Source of the DNA: an uncultured Mucilaginibacter sp.
GTDB lineage: Bacteria; Bacteroidota; Bacteroidia; Sphingobacteriales; Sphingobacteriaceae
Direction of reading: 5' to 3'
Length of the DNA stretch: 64,000 nucleotides
NCBI GenBank assembly: GCA_903864275.1
Contig: CAIPFE010000059.1
Span: forward strand, 1-64,000
Shown: positions 23,797 to 32,775 of the stretch, piece after piece
How positions within the stretch are numbered: position 1 is the first letter of the stretch
How the letters are laid out: every line of letters begins with the position of its first letter
The notes under the pieces: generated by a model
The model's database searches: none
Seen by the model: only the letters and a program-made list of their open reading frames with translations
What the model was told of the DNA's origin: nothing
Position numbers and translations under genes: made by a program

Positions 23797-25755
23797 CTAT
23801 GTATCTATCCTCGCGTACTTTGCGTTCTTTTCAATGAACTCCCGGCGCGGACCCACTTCGTCGCCCATCAGCATGGAGAAGGTGTGGTCACATTCAGCGG
23901 CGTTTTCAATGCTTGCACGCTTTAAAGTGCGTGTTGCAGGGTTCATGGTAGTTTCCCATAGTTGCTCTGCATTCATTTCGCCCAAGCCTTTATAACGCTG
24001 TATATGTACACTGTCTTCTTTACCTGCTCCTTTTAATTTCTGAACCGCGACGTCACGTTGTTCTTCTGTCCAGCAATATTCCTGTTCTTTCCCTTTTTTA
24101 ACAAGATATAAAGGTGGCGAAGCCACGTAAACATATCCAAATTCAATCAGCTCCTTCATATAACGGAAAAAGAAGGTTAATATCAGTGTGGTGATGTGCG
24201 ATCCGTCAACGTCGGCATCCGTCATGATCACTATTTTATGATAACGGAGCTTCGCAATATTTAATGCTTTATCATCCTCGGCAGTACCAATGCTTACGCC
24301 AAGACCGGTGAACATATTTTTTATTTCTTCGTTCTCATATATTTTATGCTCCATGGCTTTTTCCACGTTCAGTATCTTACCCCTTAAAGGCAAAATGGCC
24401 TGGAATTCGCGGTCGCGGCCCTGTTTTGCAGTACCGCCTGCCGAGTCACCTTCCACCAGGTATATCTCGCATAATGAAGGGTCGCTATTGGCGCAATCCG
24501 AAAGCTTCCCGGGCAGCCCCGATCCGCTCATTACGTTTTTACGCTGCACCATTTCGCGTGCTTTACGCGCGGCGGCCCTGGCTGTAGCGGCAAGGATCAC
24601 CTTGTTCACTATCATCTTTGCCTCTCTTGGATTTTCTTCCAGGTAATTGCCCAAAATTTCCCCAACAGCCATGTCTACTGCGCCCATTACTTCGTTGTTA
24701 CCCAACTTGGTTTTTGTTTGCCCTTCAAACTGCGGCTCGGCCACTTTAACTGAAATTACTGCGGTCAATCCTTCGCGGAAGTCATCGCCTGTAATTTCAA
24801 TCTTCATATTCTTCAGCAAGCCTGATTTATCAGCATAAGCTTTTAAAGTACGCGTTAATCCCCTGCGAAAGCCCGCAACGTGCGTACCGCCCTCTATGGT
24901 GTTAATATTGTTAACATACGAGTGGACGTTTTCAGAATAGGTATCATTGTATTGCAGCGCCAGTTCAACGGGAATCCCTTGTTTCATGCCATCAATATAA
25001 ATAGGCTCGGGTATTAAAGATGCCCTGGTACCATCAAGGTACTTAACAAATTCCCGCAGGCCGCCTTCCGAATAGAACTGTTCTATAGGGTGCGTACCAT
25101 CTTCATTAACTTCACGCTCATCTGTTAACGACAGACGGATACCTTTATTTAAAAATGCAAGCTCGCGTAAACGTGCGGCAAGGGTTTCGTATTTATATTC
25201 GGTAGTTAGGGTAAAAATTTCAGTGTCGGGTTTAAAAATAATGGTGGTGCCCCTTTTATCGGTATCGCCAATAGTTTTAACATCAAACATAGGTTTACCT
25301 TTTTCGTATTCCTGTGTCCAAATTTTGCCTTCACGATAAACCAAGGCAGTTAAATTGATAGACAGTGCGTTAACGCAGCTTACGCCAACCCCATGCAATC
25401 CACCCGAAACTTTGTAGGTGTCCTTATCGAATTTACCGCCGGCATGCAATACAGTCATTACAATTTCTAAGGCCGACCGCTGTTCTTTAGTAGTTATGCC
25501 GGTTGGTATACCACGGCCATTATCCGACACTAAAATTGAATTATCTTTTTGGATGACTACTTTTATAGTGTCGCAATAGCCGGCCAATGCCTCATCTATT
25601 GAATTGTCAACAACTTCATATACCAAATGGTGCAGGCCTTTTGAACCTGTGTCGCCAATGTACATTGACGGTCGTTTCCGCACCGCCTCTAAACCTTCTA
25701 AAACCTGTATATTATCTGCCGAGTAATTTGATTTGTCCTGATTTTCTTCGCTCAT
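23797..25755 (-). CDS. gyrB: DNA gyrase subunit B
   Basis: 652 residues from the ATG at 25755. Extending to a GTG at 25830 would add 25 residues not typical of GyrB and would overlap the likely promoter. It is the ATPase and DNA-binding subunit of gyrase. Visible parts are GLEAVRKRPSMYIGDTG and DNGRGIPTG (ATP site), GGLHGVGVSCVNAL (G-loop), the TOPRIM acidic motif EGDSAGGTAKQGRDR and TDADVDGSHI, and the C-terminal IQRYKGLGEMNAEQLWETTMNP motif that defines GyrB/ParE. Length and end match Bacteroidota GyrB rather than the longer proteobacterial form. Confidence 0.96.
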   Translation of the reverse strand: MSEENQDKSNYSADNIQVLEGLEAVRKRPSMYIGDTGSKGLHHLVYEVVDNSIDEALAGYCDTIKVVIQKDNSILVSDNGRGIPTGITTKEQRSALEIVMTVLHAGGKFDKDTYKVSGGLHGVGVSCVNALSINLTALVYREGKIWTQEYEKGKPMFDVKTIGDTDKRGTTIIFKPDTEIFTLTTEYKYETLAARLRELAFLNKGIRLSLTDEREVNEDGTHPIEQFYSEGGLREFVKYLDGTRASLIPEPIYIDGMKQGIPVELALQYNDTYSENVHSYVNNINTIEGGTHVAGFRRGLTRTLKAYADKSGLLKNMKIEITGDDFREGLTAVISVKVAEPQFEGQTKTKLGNNEVMGAVDMAVGEILGNYLEENPREAKMIVNKVILAATARAAARKAREMVQRKNVMSGSGLPGKLSDCANSDPSLCEIYLVEGDSAGGTAKQGRDREFQAILPLRGKILNVEKAMEHKIYENEEIKNMFTGLGVSIGTAEDDKALNIAKLRYHKIVIMTDADVDGSHITTLILTFFFRYMKELIEFGYVYVASPPLYLVKKGKEQEYCWTEEQRDVAVQKLKGAGKEDSVHIQRYKGLGEMNAEQLWETTMNPATRTLKRASIENAAECDHTFSMLMGDEVGPRREFIEKNAKYARIDT

Positions 25756-25778
25756 ATTTGGGTTAAAACAATAACCTT

Positions 25779-25786
25779 CAAAAGTA
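25779..25786 (-). promoter_or_regulatory. -7 promoter box of gyrB
   Basis: On the minus strand TACTTTTG (25786 down to 25779) matches TAnnTTTG exactly, 23 bases before the chosen gyrB ATG. Its position inside the longer possible frame supports the 25755 start. Confidence 0.55.
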
Positions 25787-25877
25787 CGGATTTTACCCCG
25801 AAATACCGCATTTGTTGATAAAAAGGACACGATATAAACATGCCTTCCAAAACATTAGGATACTTGCACCGAAAGTT

Positions 25878-25885
25878 TATCTTTG
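25878..25885 (+). promoter_or_regulatory. -7 promoter box of the OmpH-like gene
   Basis: TATCTTTG matches TAnnTTTG exactly, 67 bases before the ATG at 25953. A long AT-rich leader follows; I see no clear structure in it. Confidence 0.5.
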
Positions 25886-25952
25886 TCAAAATTTTTACAG
25901 TTATAACTATATAACATTCCTGCGCCAAAGCGCAATAAAAACCAATTAAAAA

Positions 25953-26540
25953 ATGAAAAATACGGCTTCTATTTTTACGAAGATCACATTAAGTGTATTA
26001 ATTGCGGGGAGCATAGCCGCCTGCAATAAACCTCAAACTACCGGCAAACAAGTCGCTTCACCATCTACTGATAAAGAAACTACTGTGTTTATAAACCAGG
26101 ATACTTTACTGAGCAAATATGAGTATGCTAAAGACGTGACTAAAAAGATGCAGGATAAAGGAAAAGCCGCACAAAGCGATATTGGCGGCAGGCAACAAAC
26201 CTTTCAGCAGGAGGTTGCTCAATACCAAAAGAATGCAACTACTATGCCTGCTGACCAGCGCCAGACAACCGAACAGCGGCTGCAACGCGAACAACATGAC
26301 CTGGAGGGATACCAGCAAAATGCTACAGCGGCATTTCAAAATGAACAGTCGACAGAGGCTGGCAAGGTTTACGATAAAATTGCGGATTTTGTAAAAGGCT
26401 ATTCGAAAGAAAAAGGTTATAAATTAGTATTGATGTTCTCAAAAGCGAACCCGACTGTTTTGTATGGTGATCCAAGCCTTGACGTAACTTCCGACGTTAT
26501 AAAAAGGCTTAACGATGCCTACGCAAAGGAAAAGAAATAA
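25953..26540 (+). CDS. OmpH/Skp-family periplasmic chaperone-like lipoprotein
   Basis: 195 residues. The signal peptide ends SIAAC with Cys at about residue 24, so the protein should be lipid-anchored rather than free in the periplasm like E. coli Skp. INQDTLLSKYEYAKDV opens the OmpH domain. A long Gln-rich coiled coil (about 65-140) forms the tentacle-like helices, and the C-terminal strand region YKLVLMFSKANPTVLYGDPSLDVTSDVIKRLN is typical of the family. It probably holds unfolded outer-membrane proteins. It stands alone, divergent from gyrB. Confidence 0.85.
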   Translation: MKNTASIFTKITLSVLIAGSIAACNKPQTTGKQVASPSTDKETTVFINQDTLLSKYEYAKDVTKKMQDKGKAAQSDIGGRQQTFQQEVAQYQKNATTMPADQRQTTEQRLQREQHDLEGYQQNATAAFQNEQSTEAGKVYDKIADFVKGYSKEKGYKLVLMFSKANPTVLYGDPSLDVTSDVIKRLNDAYAKEKK

Positions 26541-26596
26541 AAACCGGAAAGGCCGGCTGCACGGGCTGCTATCCATTTCTTTCAATTTTCATAAAT

Positions 26597-26629
26597 AAAA
26601 AAAACCAGCCACTGTTGGGGGTTTTTTTT
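26597..26629. terminator. Terminator between the OmpH-like gene and the end of the EPS locus
   Basis: AAAAAAAACC (26597-26606) pairs with GGTTTTTTTT (26620-26629) around a 13-base loop. The A and T runs allow use from either strand. It sits 57 bases after the OmpH-like stop and 122 bases past the pglF-like stop on the other strand. Confidence 0.6.
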
Positions 26630-26751
26630 GGGATTGAATGTCGAAAAACCTGCGCATGAAAAACCTATGCGAGCGGCTGTTGAGCTATCGTGGGTGACGC
26701 ACAGATCAATTCTCAGGAAAATGACTAAGGATGCCTGCCAGGCCAAAGGAA

Positions 26752-28677
26752 TCAAATTTCAAAAACGTCCTCTTCAATACTGCCGTTATTGTCCAGTACT
26801 TCGAACTGTGAGTTTTTACTGATAAACTCAGGAACGATCTCTTTCATTTTATTGACTATCGCAATGTCATCATGTTGCTTGTTTAATGCAAGCAACTCAA
26901 CTATGTCTGTTACTACCTGATCGTAAGAGTAATCGATAACCCTGGATATTTTGATCTTTTCGTGATAGGTCGGCATTGTGTTTTCGCCGTCGTTAAGCAA
27001 CTCTTCATACAGCTTTTCGCCAGGCCTTAAACCCGTATATAAAATTTTAATGTCCCGTTCGGGCTCTAAACCAGCCAGCCTGATCATTTTCAGCGCGAGG
27101 TCCGTAATTTTCACAGGGTCGCCCATATCAAAAATAAATATTTCACCGCCTATGCCCATCGTGCCAGCCTCTAAAACAAGGTGTACAGCTTCAGGAATAG
27201 TCATAAAATACCGGGTAATTTCAGGGTGTGTAACAGTCAGCGGACCACCTTTTTCAATCTGGGCTTTAAACCGGGGGATGACTGAACCATTGGATCCCAG
27301 GACATTACCAAAACGGGTAGTTATGAAGCGTGTATGTTTATTTGCCGGGCTGTTTTTAAGTGATTGGATGTAGATCTCGGCAATGCGTTTGGTTGTACCC
27401 ATTACGCTTGACGGATTAACCGCTTTATCGGTTGAGATCATTACAAATTTACCAACGCCAAATGCGACAGCAAGATCTGCAACATTTTTAGTGCCTAAAA
27501 CATTAGTCAATACTCCTTCGGTTGGATTTTCTTCAACCATCGGTACGTGCTTGTATGCTGCCGCATGAAAAACAACCTGGGGCCTGCAATCCAGGAATAG
27601 TTTATACATCCTGCCATAGTTCCTGATATCCGCAATGAATATCTTGGCGGTAACATCCGGGAAATTCTCTTCTACCTGTAAGCGCAACTCATGCAAAGGC
27701 GATTCTGCCTGGTCGCATAAAATAACCATGGAAGGCTCATAACTCAGCACCTGCTGAACAATTTCCGATCCTATGGAACCAGCCGCTCCGGTAACCAGTA
27801 CCCGTTTCCCTTTCAAATCCTGGGAAATAAGGGTTGTATCGATTTTAATAGGTTTCCGTTGTAACAGGTCCTCTATTTTTAAGTCCTTAATCTGCTGAAG
27901 GTTAAGTTTACCATATATCCACTGGTCTGACGGCGGCACGGTAAGTACCTGGATACCCAAAGCAATACACTTTTCAAGCGCATTTTTTTTGGCATCCTCA
28001 TCAAGATGATGGTTCATAATGATGAGTTTATCAACCTTGCTTTTTTCAATCAGCTTATCAAGTTTATCAATATCATACACTTTAACCTGTTGAATTTCTT
28101 TGTTGATCTTATTCGGATCATCATCGACAAAACCGATGACCGCAAAATTTGTCTTTGCACTGGTTTCGAGCGCCTGCTTAACCAACACGGCACTATTATC
28201 CGAGCCGTATATAAGAACAGTAGTTTTTGTGGCGTTTGAATAGTTATTTATATAATAATAGGCACTTTTAACGGCGGTGCGCAATAAAATTAACAAAGTG
28301 CTTGAAACCGAGAAATTTACCACCATCACCATATTTATGGTAACCGGGTTAATAGGCCATTTGGGTAAAACCCACATATTTACTATAACCAGATAGAGCA
28401 GGGTACTTAAAAAAACCGAGCCGAATATACGCATTACATCGCGGGTGTTTGAGTATCGGATAAGTCCGGTATGTATCCGCATAATATACATTACTTCGGC
28501 GGCAATTATGCAATATAAACCGGTATAAATAAAAAAATAACCCCGTAAAATATTTACAAACTCAAAACGATAAACGAGAAAATAAGAAAAGGAGTATGAC
28601 GTGGCAACAATAAAGATATCTAATATCATTATCATCCAACGCGGTACCACTCTATTAAAAAGTAGATATTTTTTCAT
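26752..28677 (-). CDS. pglF: Membrane-bound UDP-HexNAc 4,6-dehydratase (PglF/WbpM/CapD type)
   Basis: 641 residues from the ATG at 28677; an in-frame ATG at 28722 adds 15 residues and cannot be excluded. Four N-terminal membrane helices (about 10-135) precede a first Rossmann-like domain (VLIYGSDNSAVLVKQAL) and the catalytic short-chain dehydratase domain beginning RVLVTGAAGSIGSEIVQQ (about 295-312). The active site SxxxMxxxK (NPSSVMGTTKRIAE) has Met in place of the usual Tyr, as in PglF and WbpM. It converts UDP-GlcNAc to the 4-keto-6-deoxy sugar, the first step toward di-N-acetylbacillosamine. It is the last gene of the locus and is separated from pglE by 466 bases. Confidence 0.9.
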   Translation of the reverse strand: MKKYLLFNRVVPRWMIMILDIFIVATSYSFSYFLVYRFEFVNILRGYFFIYTGLYCIIAAEVMYIMRIHTGLIRYSNTRDVMRIFGSVFLSTLLYLVIVNMWVLPKWPINPVTINMVMVVNFSVSSTLLILLRTAVKSAYYYINNYSNATKTTVLIYGSDNSAVLVKQALETSAKTNFAVIGFVDDDPNKINKEIQQVKVYDIDKLDKLIEKSKVDKLIIMNHHLDEDAKKNALEKCIALGIQVLTVPPSDQWIYGKLNLQQIKDLKIEDLLQRKPIKIDTTLISQDLKGKRVLVTGAAGSIGSEIVQQVLSYEPSMVILCDQAESPLHELRLQVEENFPDVTAKIFIADIRNYGRMYKLFLDCRPQVVFHAAAYKHVPMVEENPTEGVLTNVLGTKNVADLAVAFGVGKFVMISTDKAVNPSSVMGTTKRIAEIYIQSLKNSPANKHTRFITTRFGNVLGSNGSVIPRFKAQIEKGGPLTVTHPEITRYFMTIPEAVHLVLEAGTMGIGGEIFIFDMGDPVKITDLALKMIRLAGLEPERDIKILYTGLRPGEKLYEELLNDGENTMPTYHEKIKISRVIDYSYDQVVTDIVELLALNKQHDDIAIVNKMKEIVPEFISKNSQFEVLDNNGSIEEDVFEI

Positions 28678-28750
28678 ATGAATAGTATGCAGACGTGCTA
28701 AAGTAAGATATTTTTTTAACAATGCTAATATAAAAAACTGAACAGCAACG

Positions 28751-28758
28751 CAAATATA
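28751..28758 (-). promoter_or_regulatory. Possible promoter box for the pglF-like gene
   Basis: On the minus strand TATATTTG (28758 down to 28751) matches TAnnTTTG. It is 74 bases before the chosen ATG and 29 before the alternative one. No clear -33 element is seen. Confidence 0.4.
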
Positions 28759-29143
28759 GCTAAACTAATAAGGTTTTTACAGTTTTGCAGATTCAGGTAA
28801 TACAACAAAATATACAACTTTAAGTTTTGACAAACGCATTTTAGAAATAATTTTTTTTTGAAAATATCCATTCCTGGCAAGTCAAAAGGCGTTTATACGA
28901 ATTGTAAACTTTAATGTTCGGTTTATAAAATTCTCTTGTGCTTAAGGCAAATTGCACAACAAAAAGAAATTAAAGTTCAGTGGTTAAAGTTTCAGGCGCT
29001 TAAAGGTAGTTTACCGCTATAATAAAGGTCAATTTTAAATTAAAAGTTATTTTTCTATTAAAGATACAATTAAGTGCATTTAAAAAGCACCTCTTTAAGT
29101 TCCTTAAATTTAATCCTGATAATTACGATTGGAGGGAAAGTTA
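28759..29143. other. AT-rich spacer inside the EPS locus
   Basis: About 385 bases between two minus-strand EPS genes with no convincing reading frame and very low GC. A weak hairpin (GTGC/GCAC near 29070-29090) could end the upstream transcript. It is the only large gap within the otherwise tight operon, so it may mark a junction or a site where a gene was lost. Confidence 0.5.
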
Positions 29144-30271
29144 TTAAAAAAGTTTTTTAATATTAACTATTACCCGGTCCAGATCGTCTTTTGTGAGATT
29201 TGAACCTGAGGGGAGGCACAAGCCGTTGTTAAATAGCTTTTCGCTTACACCGTTGATATAATTTGGGTAATTTTGAAACACCGGCTGTAAATGCATCGGC
29301 TTCCAAAGCGGCCTTGATTCAATATTTTCCTTTTCCAGGTTCAACCTTATAGTTTCACGGGTAATTCCATTATTTTTTTGCGGGTCGGCCAAAATTGTTG
29401 TTAGCCACCGGTTACTAAAATAACCCTGGGGTTCCTGTAAAAATTCAATATGAGAAAATTCTGGTAAAAATTGCAAATAGGTTTCGTACACTTTTCTCCT
29501 TTGGGCAACCCGGTTCCCAAGCACCTGCATTTGCCCCCGGCCAATCCCCGCACAAACATTACTCATCCTGTAATTATATCCAATTTGGGAGTGCTGGTAG
29601 TGAGGCGCAGGGTCCCTGGCCTGGGTAGCTAAAAACCGCGCCTGATCAATAAACTTTTCTTCATCCGATATTAATGCACCGCCGCCACTGGTAGTAATAA
29701 TTTTATTCCCGTTAAATGAAAGTACTGCCATCAATCCAAAAGATCCGGCATTTTTTCCGTTTACGGATGATCCCAAAGCTTCTGCTGCATCTTCAATAAC
29801 GGGTATCTCATATTGTCTTGCGATCTCTAAAATTCGCTCAATTTTTGCCGGCATTCCGTAAAGGTGCACGGGAATAATTGCTTTGGGTTTTCTTCCTTTT
29901 GCTATCCTTTCCTTTATTGCCTGTTCCAATAGATCGGGGCACATATTCCAGGTCTCAGCCTCACTGTCAACAAATACTGGTATGGCTCCTAAATAAACTA
30001 TGGGATTAGCGGTTGCTGAAAAAGTGAAGCTCTGGCAAATCACTTCGTCGCCGGCCTGTACCCCTAACATAATCAAAGCAAGATGCAATGCAGCTGTACC
30101 CGAGCTTAAAGCTGCCGCGTATTTTACGCCGGTGAAAGCTTCCAGGTCGTGTTCAAAACCATTTACATGGGGGCCTAATGGGGCTATCCAATTCGTATCA
30201 AACGCCTCCCTTACAAAATTAAATTCTCCACCGCTCATGTGAGGACTTGAAAGCCATATTTTAGGGTTCAT
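29144..30271 (-). CDS. pglE: PglE-like sugar aminotransferase (DegT/DnrJ/EryC1/StrS)
   Basis: 375 residues. PLP-dependent fold-type-I aminotransferase: AAALSSGTAALHLAL near residue 55 binds cofactor phosphate, VIEDAAEALGS carries the Asp that contacts the PLP nitrogen, and SFNGNKIITTSGGG holds the Schiff-base Lys. With its neighbours it should transfer an amino group to C4 of the 4-keto sugar made by the PglF-like enzyme. It overlaps the pglD-like gene by 11 bases, indicating coupled translation. A second DegT-family enzyme at 48966 belongs to the other sugar pathway in this operon. Confidence 0.88.
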   Translation of the reverse strand: MNPKIWLSSPHMSGGEFNFVREAFDTNWIAPLGPHVNGFEHDLEAFTGVKYAAALSSGTAALHLALIMLGVQAGDEVICQSFTFSATANPIVYLGAIPVFVDSEAETWNMCPDLLEQAIKERIAKGRKPKAIIPVHLYGMPAKIERILEIARQYEIPVIEDAAEALGSSVNGKNAGSFGLMAVLSFNGNKIITTSGGGALISDEEKFIDQARFLATQARDPAPHYQHSQIGYNYRMSNVCAGIGRGQMQVLGNRVAQRRKVYETYLQFLPEFSHIEFLQEPQGYFSNRWLTTILADPQKNNGITRETIRLNLEKENIESRPLWKPMHLQPVFQNYPNYINGVSEKLFNNGLCLPSGSNLTKDDLDRVIVNIKKLF

Positions 30272-30884
30272 ATATCTCTTTTTTATTGTATTTAATAATT
30301 CTGCCCGGATTGCCTACTACAACAGCATAATCCGGAACATCATTAATAATAACTGTGCCTGCACCAATTGTTGCCCACCTGCCAATTTTAATTCCTTGTA
30401 TTATAGATGCACCTATACCAATGTGGGTGCCCTCGCCAATCTGAACGTTGCCCGCTAAAGCTGCATTTGGCGAAATATGTACATAATTTTCCAGGCAGCA
30501 ATCATGGTCAATTGAACAGTTCGTGTTTAATATTACGTGTTTGCCAATATTAGCCTGACTGTTTACTGAGACACCTGCCATAATAACTGAACCTTCGCCA
30601 ATTATACTTCTGAGAGATATATTTGCAGAGGGGTGTGTTGCGACGTCGAAATCTATAAAAGTCTTTTCTGCAAGTCTTTTCCGGGTAATGTTATTACCTA
30701 CACAAATGATCATTCTAACATCATCCTTTGAAACAACATCGGGCATCTCCCGAAATACAGGATATCCAAATATGGTTTTTATGGCCGGATTACCATCTAT
30801 TAATCCTGAGATAATCTTTTGCTGCTGCTCAAGGATTTCAATTACTACTTTAGCATGACCGCTTGCGCCATATAAATAGATCAT
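30261..30884 (-). CDS. pglD: PglD/NeuD-family sugar N-acetyltransferase
   Basis: 207 residues. The N-terminal Rossmann-like part starts MIYLYGASGHAKVVIEILE, the hallmark of PglD and NeuD. The C-terminal half is a left-handed beta helix of hexapeptide repeats ending AVVVGNPGRIIKYN. His at about 115 in NCSIDHDCCLENYVHISP is the catalytic base position of PglD. It acetylates the C4 amino group to give UDP-di-N-acetylbacillosamine. It overlaps pglE by 11 bases and the upstream pglC-like gene by 4. Confidence 0.88.
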   Translation of the reverse strand: MIYLYGASGHAKVVIEILEQQQKIISGLIDGNPAIKTIFGYPVFREMPDVVSKDDVRMIICVGNNITRKRLAEKTFIDFDVATHPSANISLRSIIGEGSVIMAGVSVNSQANIGKHVILNTNCSIDHDCCLENYVHISPNAALAGNVQIGEGTHIGIGASIIQGIKIGRWATIGAGTVIINDVPDYAVVVGNPGRIIKYNKKEIYEP

Positions 30885-31495
30885 AAATTACCTTTAAACC
30901 TTTCCATAGTTACATTACCTTCCTGGCTTATGCCTTCCGATTTAAAAACTTTCCCCAGCGTCATAAATATGACTTTCAGATCAAGAAAAAAACTTAAATG
31001 TTCAACATACCAAATATCATATTCAAATTTTTGTTTCCAGCTAATCGCGTTTCTTCCATTTACCTGGGCCCAACCAGTAATTCCAGGGCGTACATTGTGC
31101 CTTTTTTTTTGACTATCATTATATAAAGGCAAATATTCAATTAATAAAGGACGCGGACCTACTAAACTCATATCTCCATTTATTACATTAAGCAATTGCG
31201 GGATTTCATCAATAGATGTTTTACGTACAAATTTACCCACAACGGTCAACCTATCGGCATCCGGCAACAAATTGCCAAAATGATCTTTACGATCATTCAT
31301 CGTTTTAAACTTTATTATTTTGAATATTCTTTCATTTTTACCCGGCCTGGATTGTATAAAAAAAGGAGAGCCGCGGTTTACGATTAGCAATAATACCGCA
31401 AATAAAAAAAAAACAGGGGACAACAAAGTAAATATAACTAAGGCTATGATGAAATCAAATAAGGGCTTAAAAACTATTCTGTACGATCCGAACAT
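30881..31495 (-). CDS. pglC: PglC-like phosphoglycosyltransferase (initiating sugar transferase)
   Basis: 204 residues, a minimal monotopic enzyme lacking the extra helices of WbaP. A single re-entrant hydrophobic segment (about 9-36) is followed by FFIQSRPGKNERIFKIIKFKTM, RKTSIDEIPQLLNVINGDMSLVGPRP (with the Asp-Glu catalytic pair) and RPGITGWAQVNGRN. It moves a phospho-sugar, expected to be di-N-acetylbacillosamine phosphate, from UDP to undecaprenyl phosphate and so starts each repeat unit. Next to pglD and pglE the substrate inference is good. Confidence 0.9.
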   Translation of the reverse strand: MFGSYRIVFKPLFDFIIALVIFTLLSPVFFLFAVLLLIVNRGSPFFIQSRPGKNERIFKIIKFKTMNDRKDHFGNLLPDADRLTVVGKFVRKTSIDEIPQLLNVINGDMSLVGPRPLLIEYLPLYNDSQKKRHNVRPGITGWAQVNGRNAISWKQKFEYDIWYVEHLSFFLDLKVIFMTLGKVFKSEGISQEGNVTMERFKGNL

Positions 31496-31505
31496 AATGT
31501 TCCTT

Positions 31506-32744
31506 CTATTTTCTTATTATTTCTTCAATCCTGTTCAGGTATTTTTGGGCAAGCACTTCCCGGTCAAAATTTTGCTTTGCATACCGGTATCCATTTTCAC
31601 CTTCGGCCTTTAAGCGCACGGGGTCATTTAAATACGCCCTGATAATTGTATTGTATGCCTGTATATTTTCGGGCTCAACATAAACGCCTGCCTCAGCTGT
31701 TTCAACCAATTCTCTTGATACACCGTCAATAGCCATTAGTATTGGTTTCTTACATGACATGTAATCAAAAGTTTTATTTGAATAAACAGTTTTAAACGTG
31801 TCCACCCTTTTTAAAACAGAGGCGCCCATTTCAGATGCCAGGATATATTTAAATACCTCTTGTTTTGGTACAGGATCTAAAAATTTAACATTTTTAACTT
31901 TCATTTCCACAGCCAGCGTTTTTAGCCGCTCTTTTTCCATGCCCTGCCCTATCAGCAAAAATAGGACATTCGTGTCTTCCAGCGCTTTGCCCGCTTCCAA
32001 AATTTGTTCCAGGTGGTTTGCAACACCATGTGCGCCCACATATGTAATCAAAAACCTGCCTTCAAATCCTTGTTCCTTTTTAAAAGCAGCTGCATCAAAA
32101 GTTTGCAGCAGGTTTTCAGATAAACTGAAATCCGAGGCATTGGGAATCATTATAAGCTTGCTCTCCGGTACATTTTTATCATTCTTTAAAATGGAGTAAA
32201 AAGCTGGTGTCAATACGTTTATAAGCTCTGCCCTGCGATAAATAAATGCTTCAAACCAATAAGCAAGCTTAATAATAAGTTTATTTGTTAAAACCCCTGT
32301 GTCAATGGCGGATTCAGGCCACAAATCGCGAACCTCAAAAACGAAGGGCACACGTTTAAACCTCGAAATAATATAAGCGCTAAATCCTACAAATAATGGA
32401 GGAGAGGTAACTATAATAACATCAAATTTCCCCTTTGCTTTAAACAACCCGGCCCATATTGACGAAAACATAAACGAAAAATACCCCCACAGTCTGCCAA
32501 TAAAGCTTTTATTATACGACTCCGATACATGGCAGCGCCAAATTTTTACATTGCCCTGTTGTTTTAGTTTAAAAAAAAATCCCTTATATTCAGTTTGTTT
32601 TTCTTTTCCGTTTGCATGCATCATTCCTCCCAACACGGTTATTTGATGCCCTTTTTCCCCCCATATTTTTGTTATTTCATTCCACCTTGAGCCGCCGGAA
32701 TCGTTTTCTTCTAAAAAATACTGATGTATCAGCAGCACATTCAT
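31506..32744 (-). CDS. Glycosyltransferase family 4 (WbuB-like)
   Basis: 412 residues with the two-domain GT-B fold. The N-terminal domain begins MNVLLIHQYFLEENDSGGSR and contains FVFEVRDLWPES, typical of the WbuB group. The C-terminal donor site includes YVGAHGVANHLEQILEA and the EX7E-like region KPILMAIDGVSRELVETAEAG. Being next to the initiating transferase, it is the likely second-sugar transferase. Donor and linkage cannot be read from sequence. Confidence 0.85.
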   Translation of the reverse strand: MNVLLIHQYFLEENDSGGSRWNEITKIWGEKGHQITVLGGMMHANGKEKQTEYKGFFFKLKQQGNVKIWRCHVSESYNKSFIGRLWGYFSFMFSSIWAGLFKAKGKFDVIIVTSPPLFVGFSAYIISRFKRVPFVFEVRDLWPESAIDTGVLTNKLIIKLAYWFEAFIYRRAELINVLTPAFYSILKNDKNVPESKLIMIPNASDFSLSENLLQTFDAAAFKKEQGFEGRFLITYVGAHGVANHLEQILEAGKALEDTNVLFLLIGQGMEKERLKTLAVEMKVKNVKFLDPVPKQEVFKYILASEMGASVLKRVDTFKTVYSNKTFDYMSCKKPILMAIDGVSRELVETAEAGVYVEPENIQAYNTIIRAYLNDPVRLKAEGENGYRYAKQNFDREVLAQKYLNRIEEIIRK

Positions 32745-32775
32745 CTTTTGAAACTTTAAATTAAATTATTGCATA

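Noticed and set aside
26653..26671. Short inverted repeat CGCAT/ATGCG in the spacer before pglF's 3' end
   Set aside because: Only five paired bases with a nine-base loop; likely chance.
26628..26822. 64-codon plus-strand frame at the end of the EPS locus
   Set aside because: It overlaps the pglF-like C-terminus and a terminator, with no recognisable protein features.
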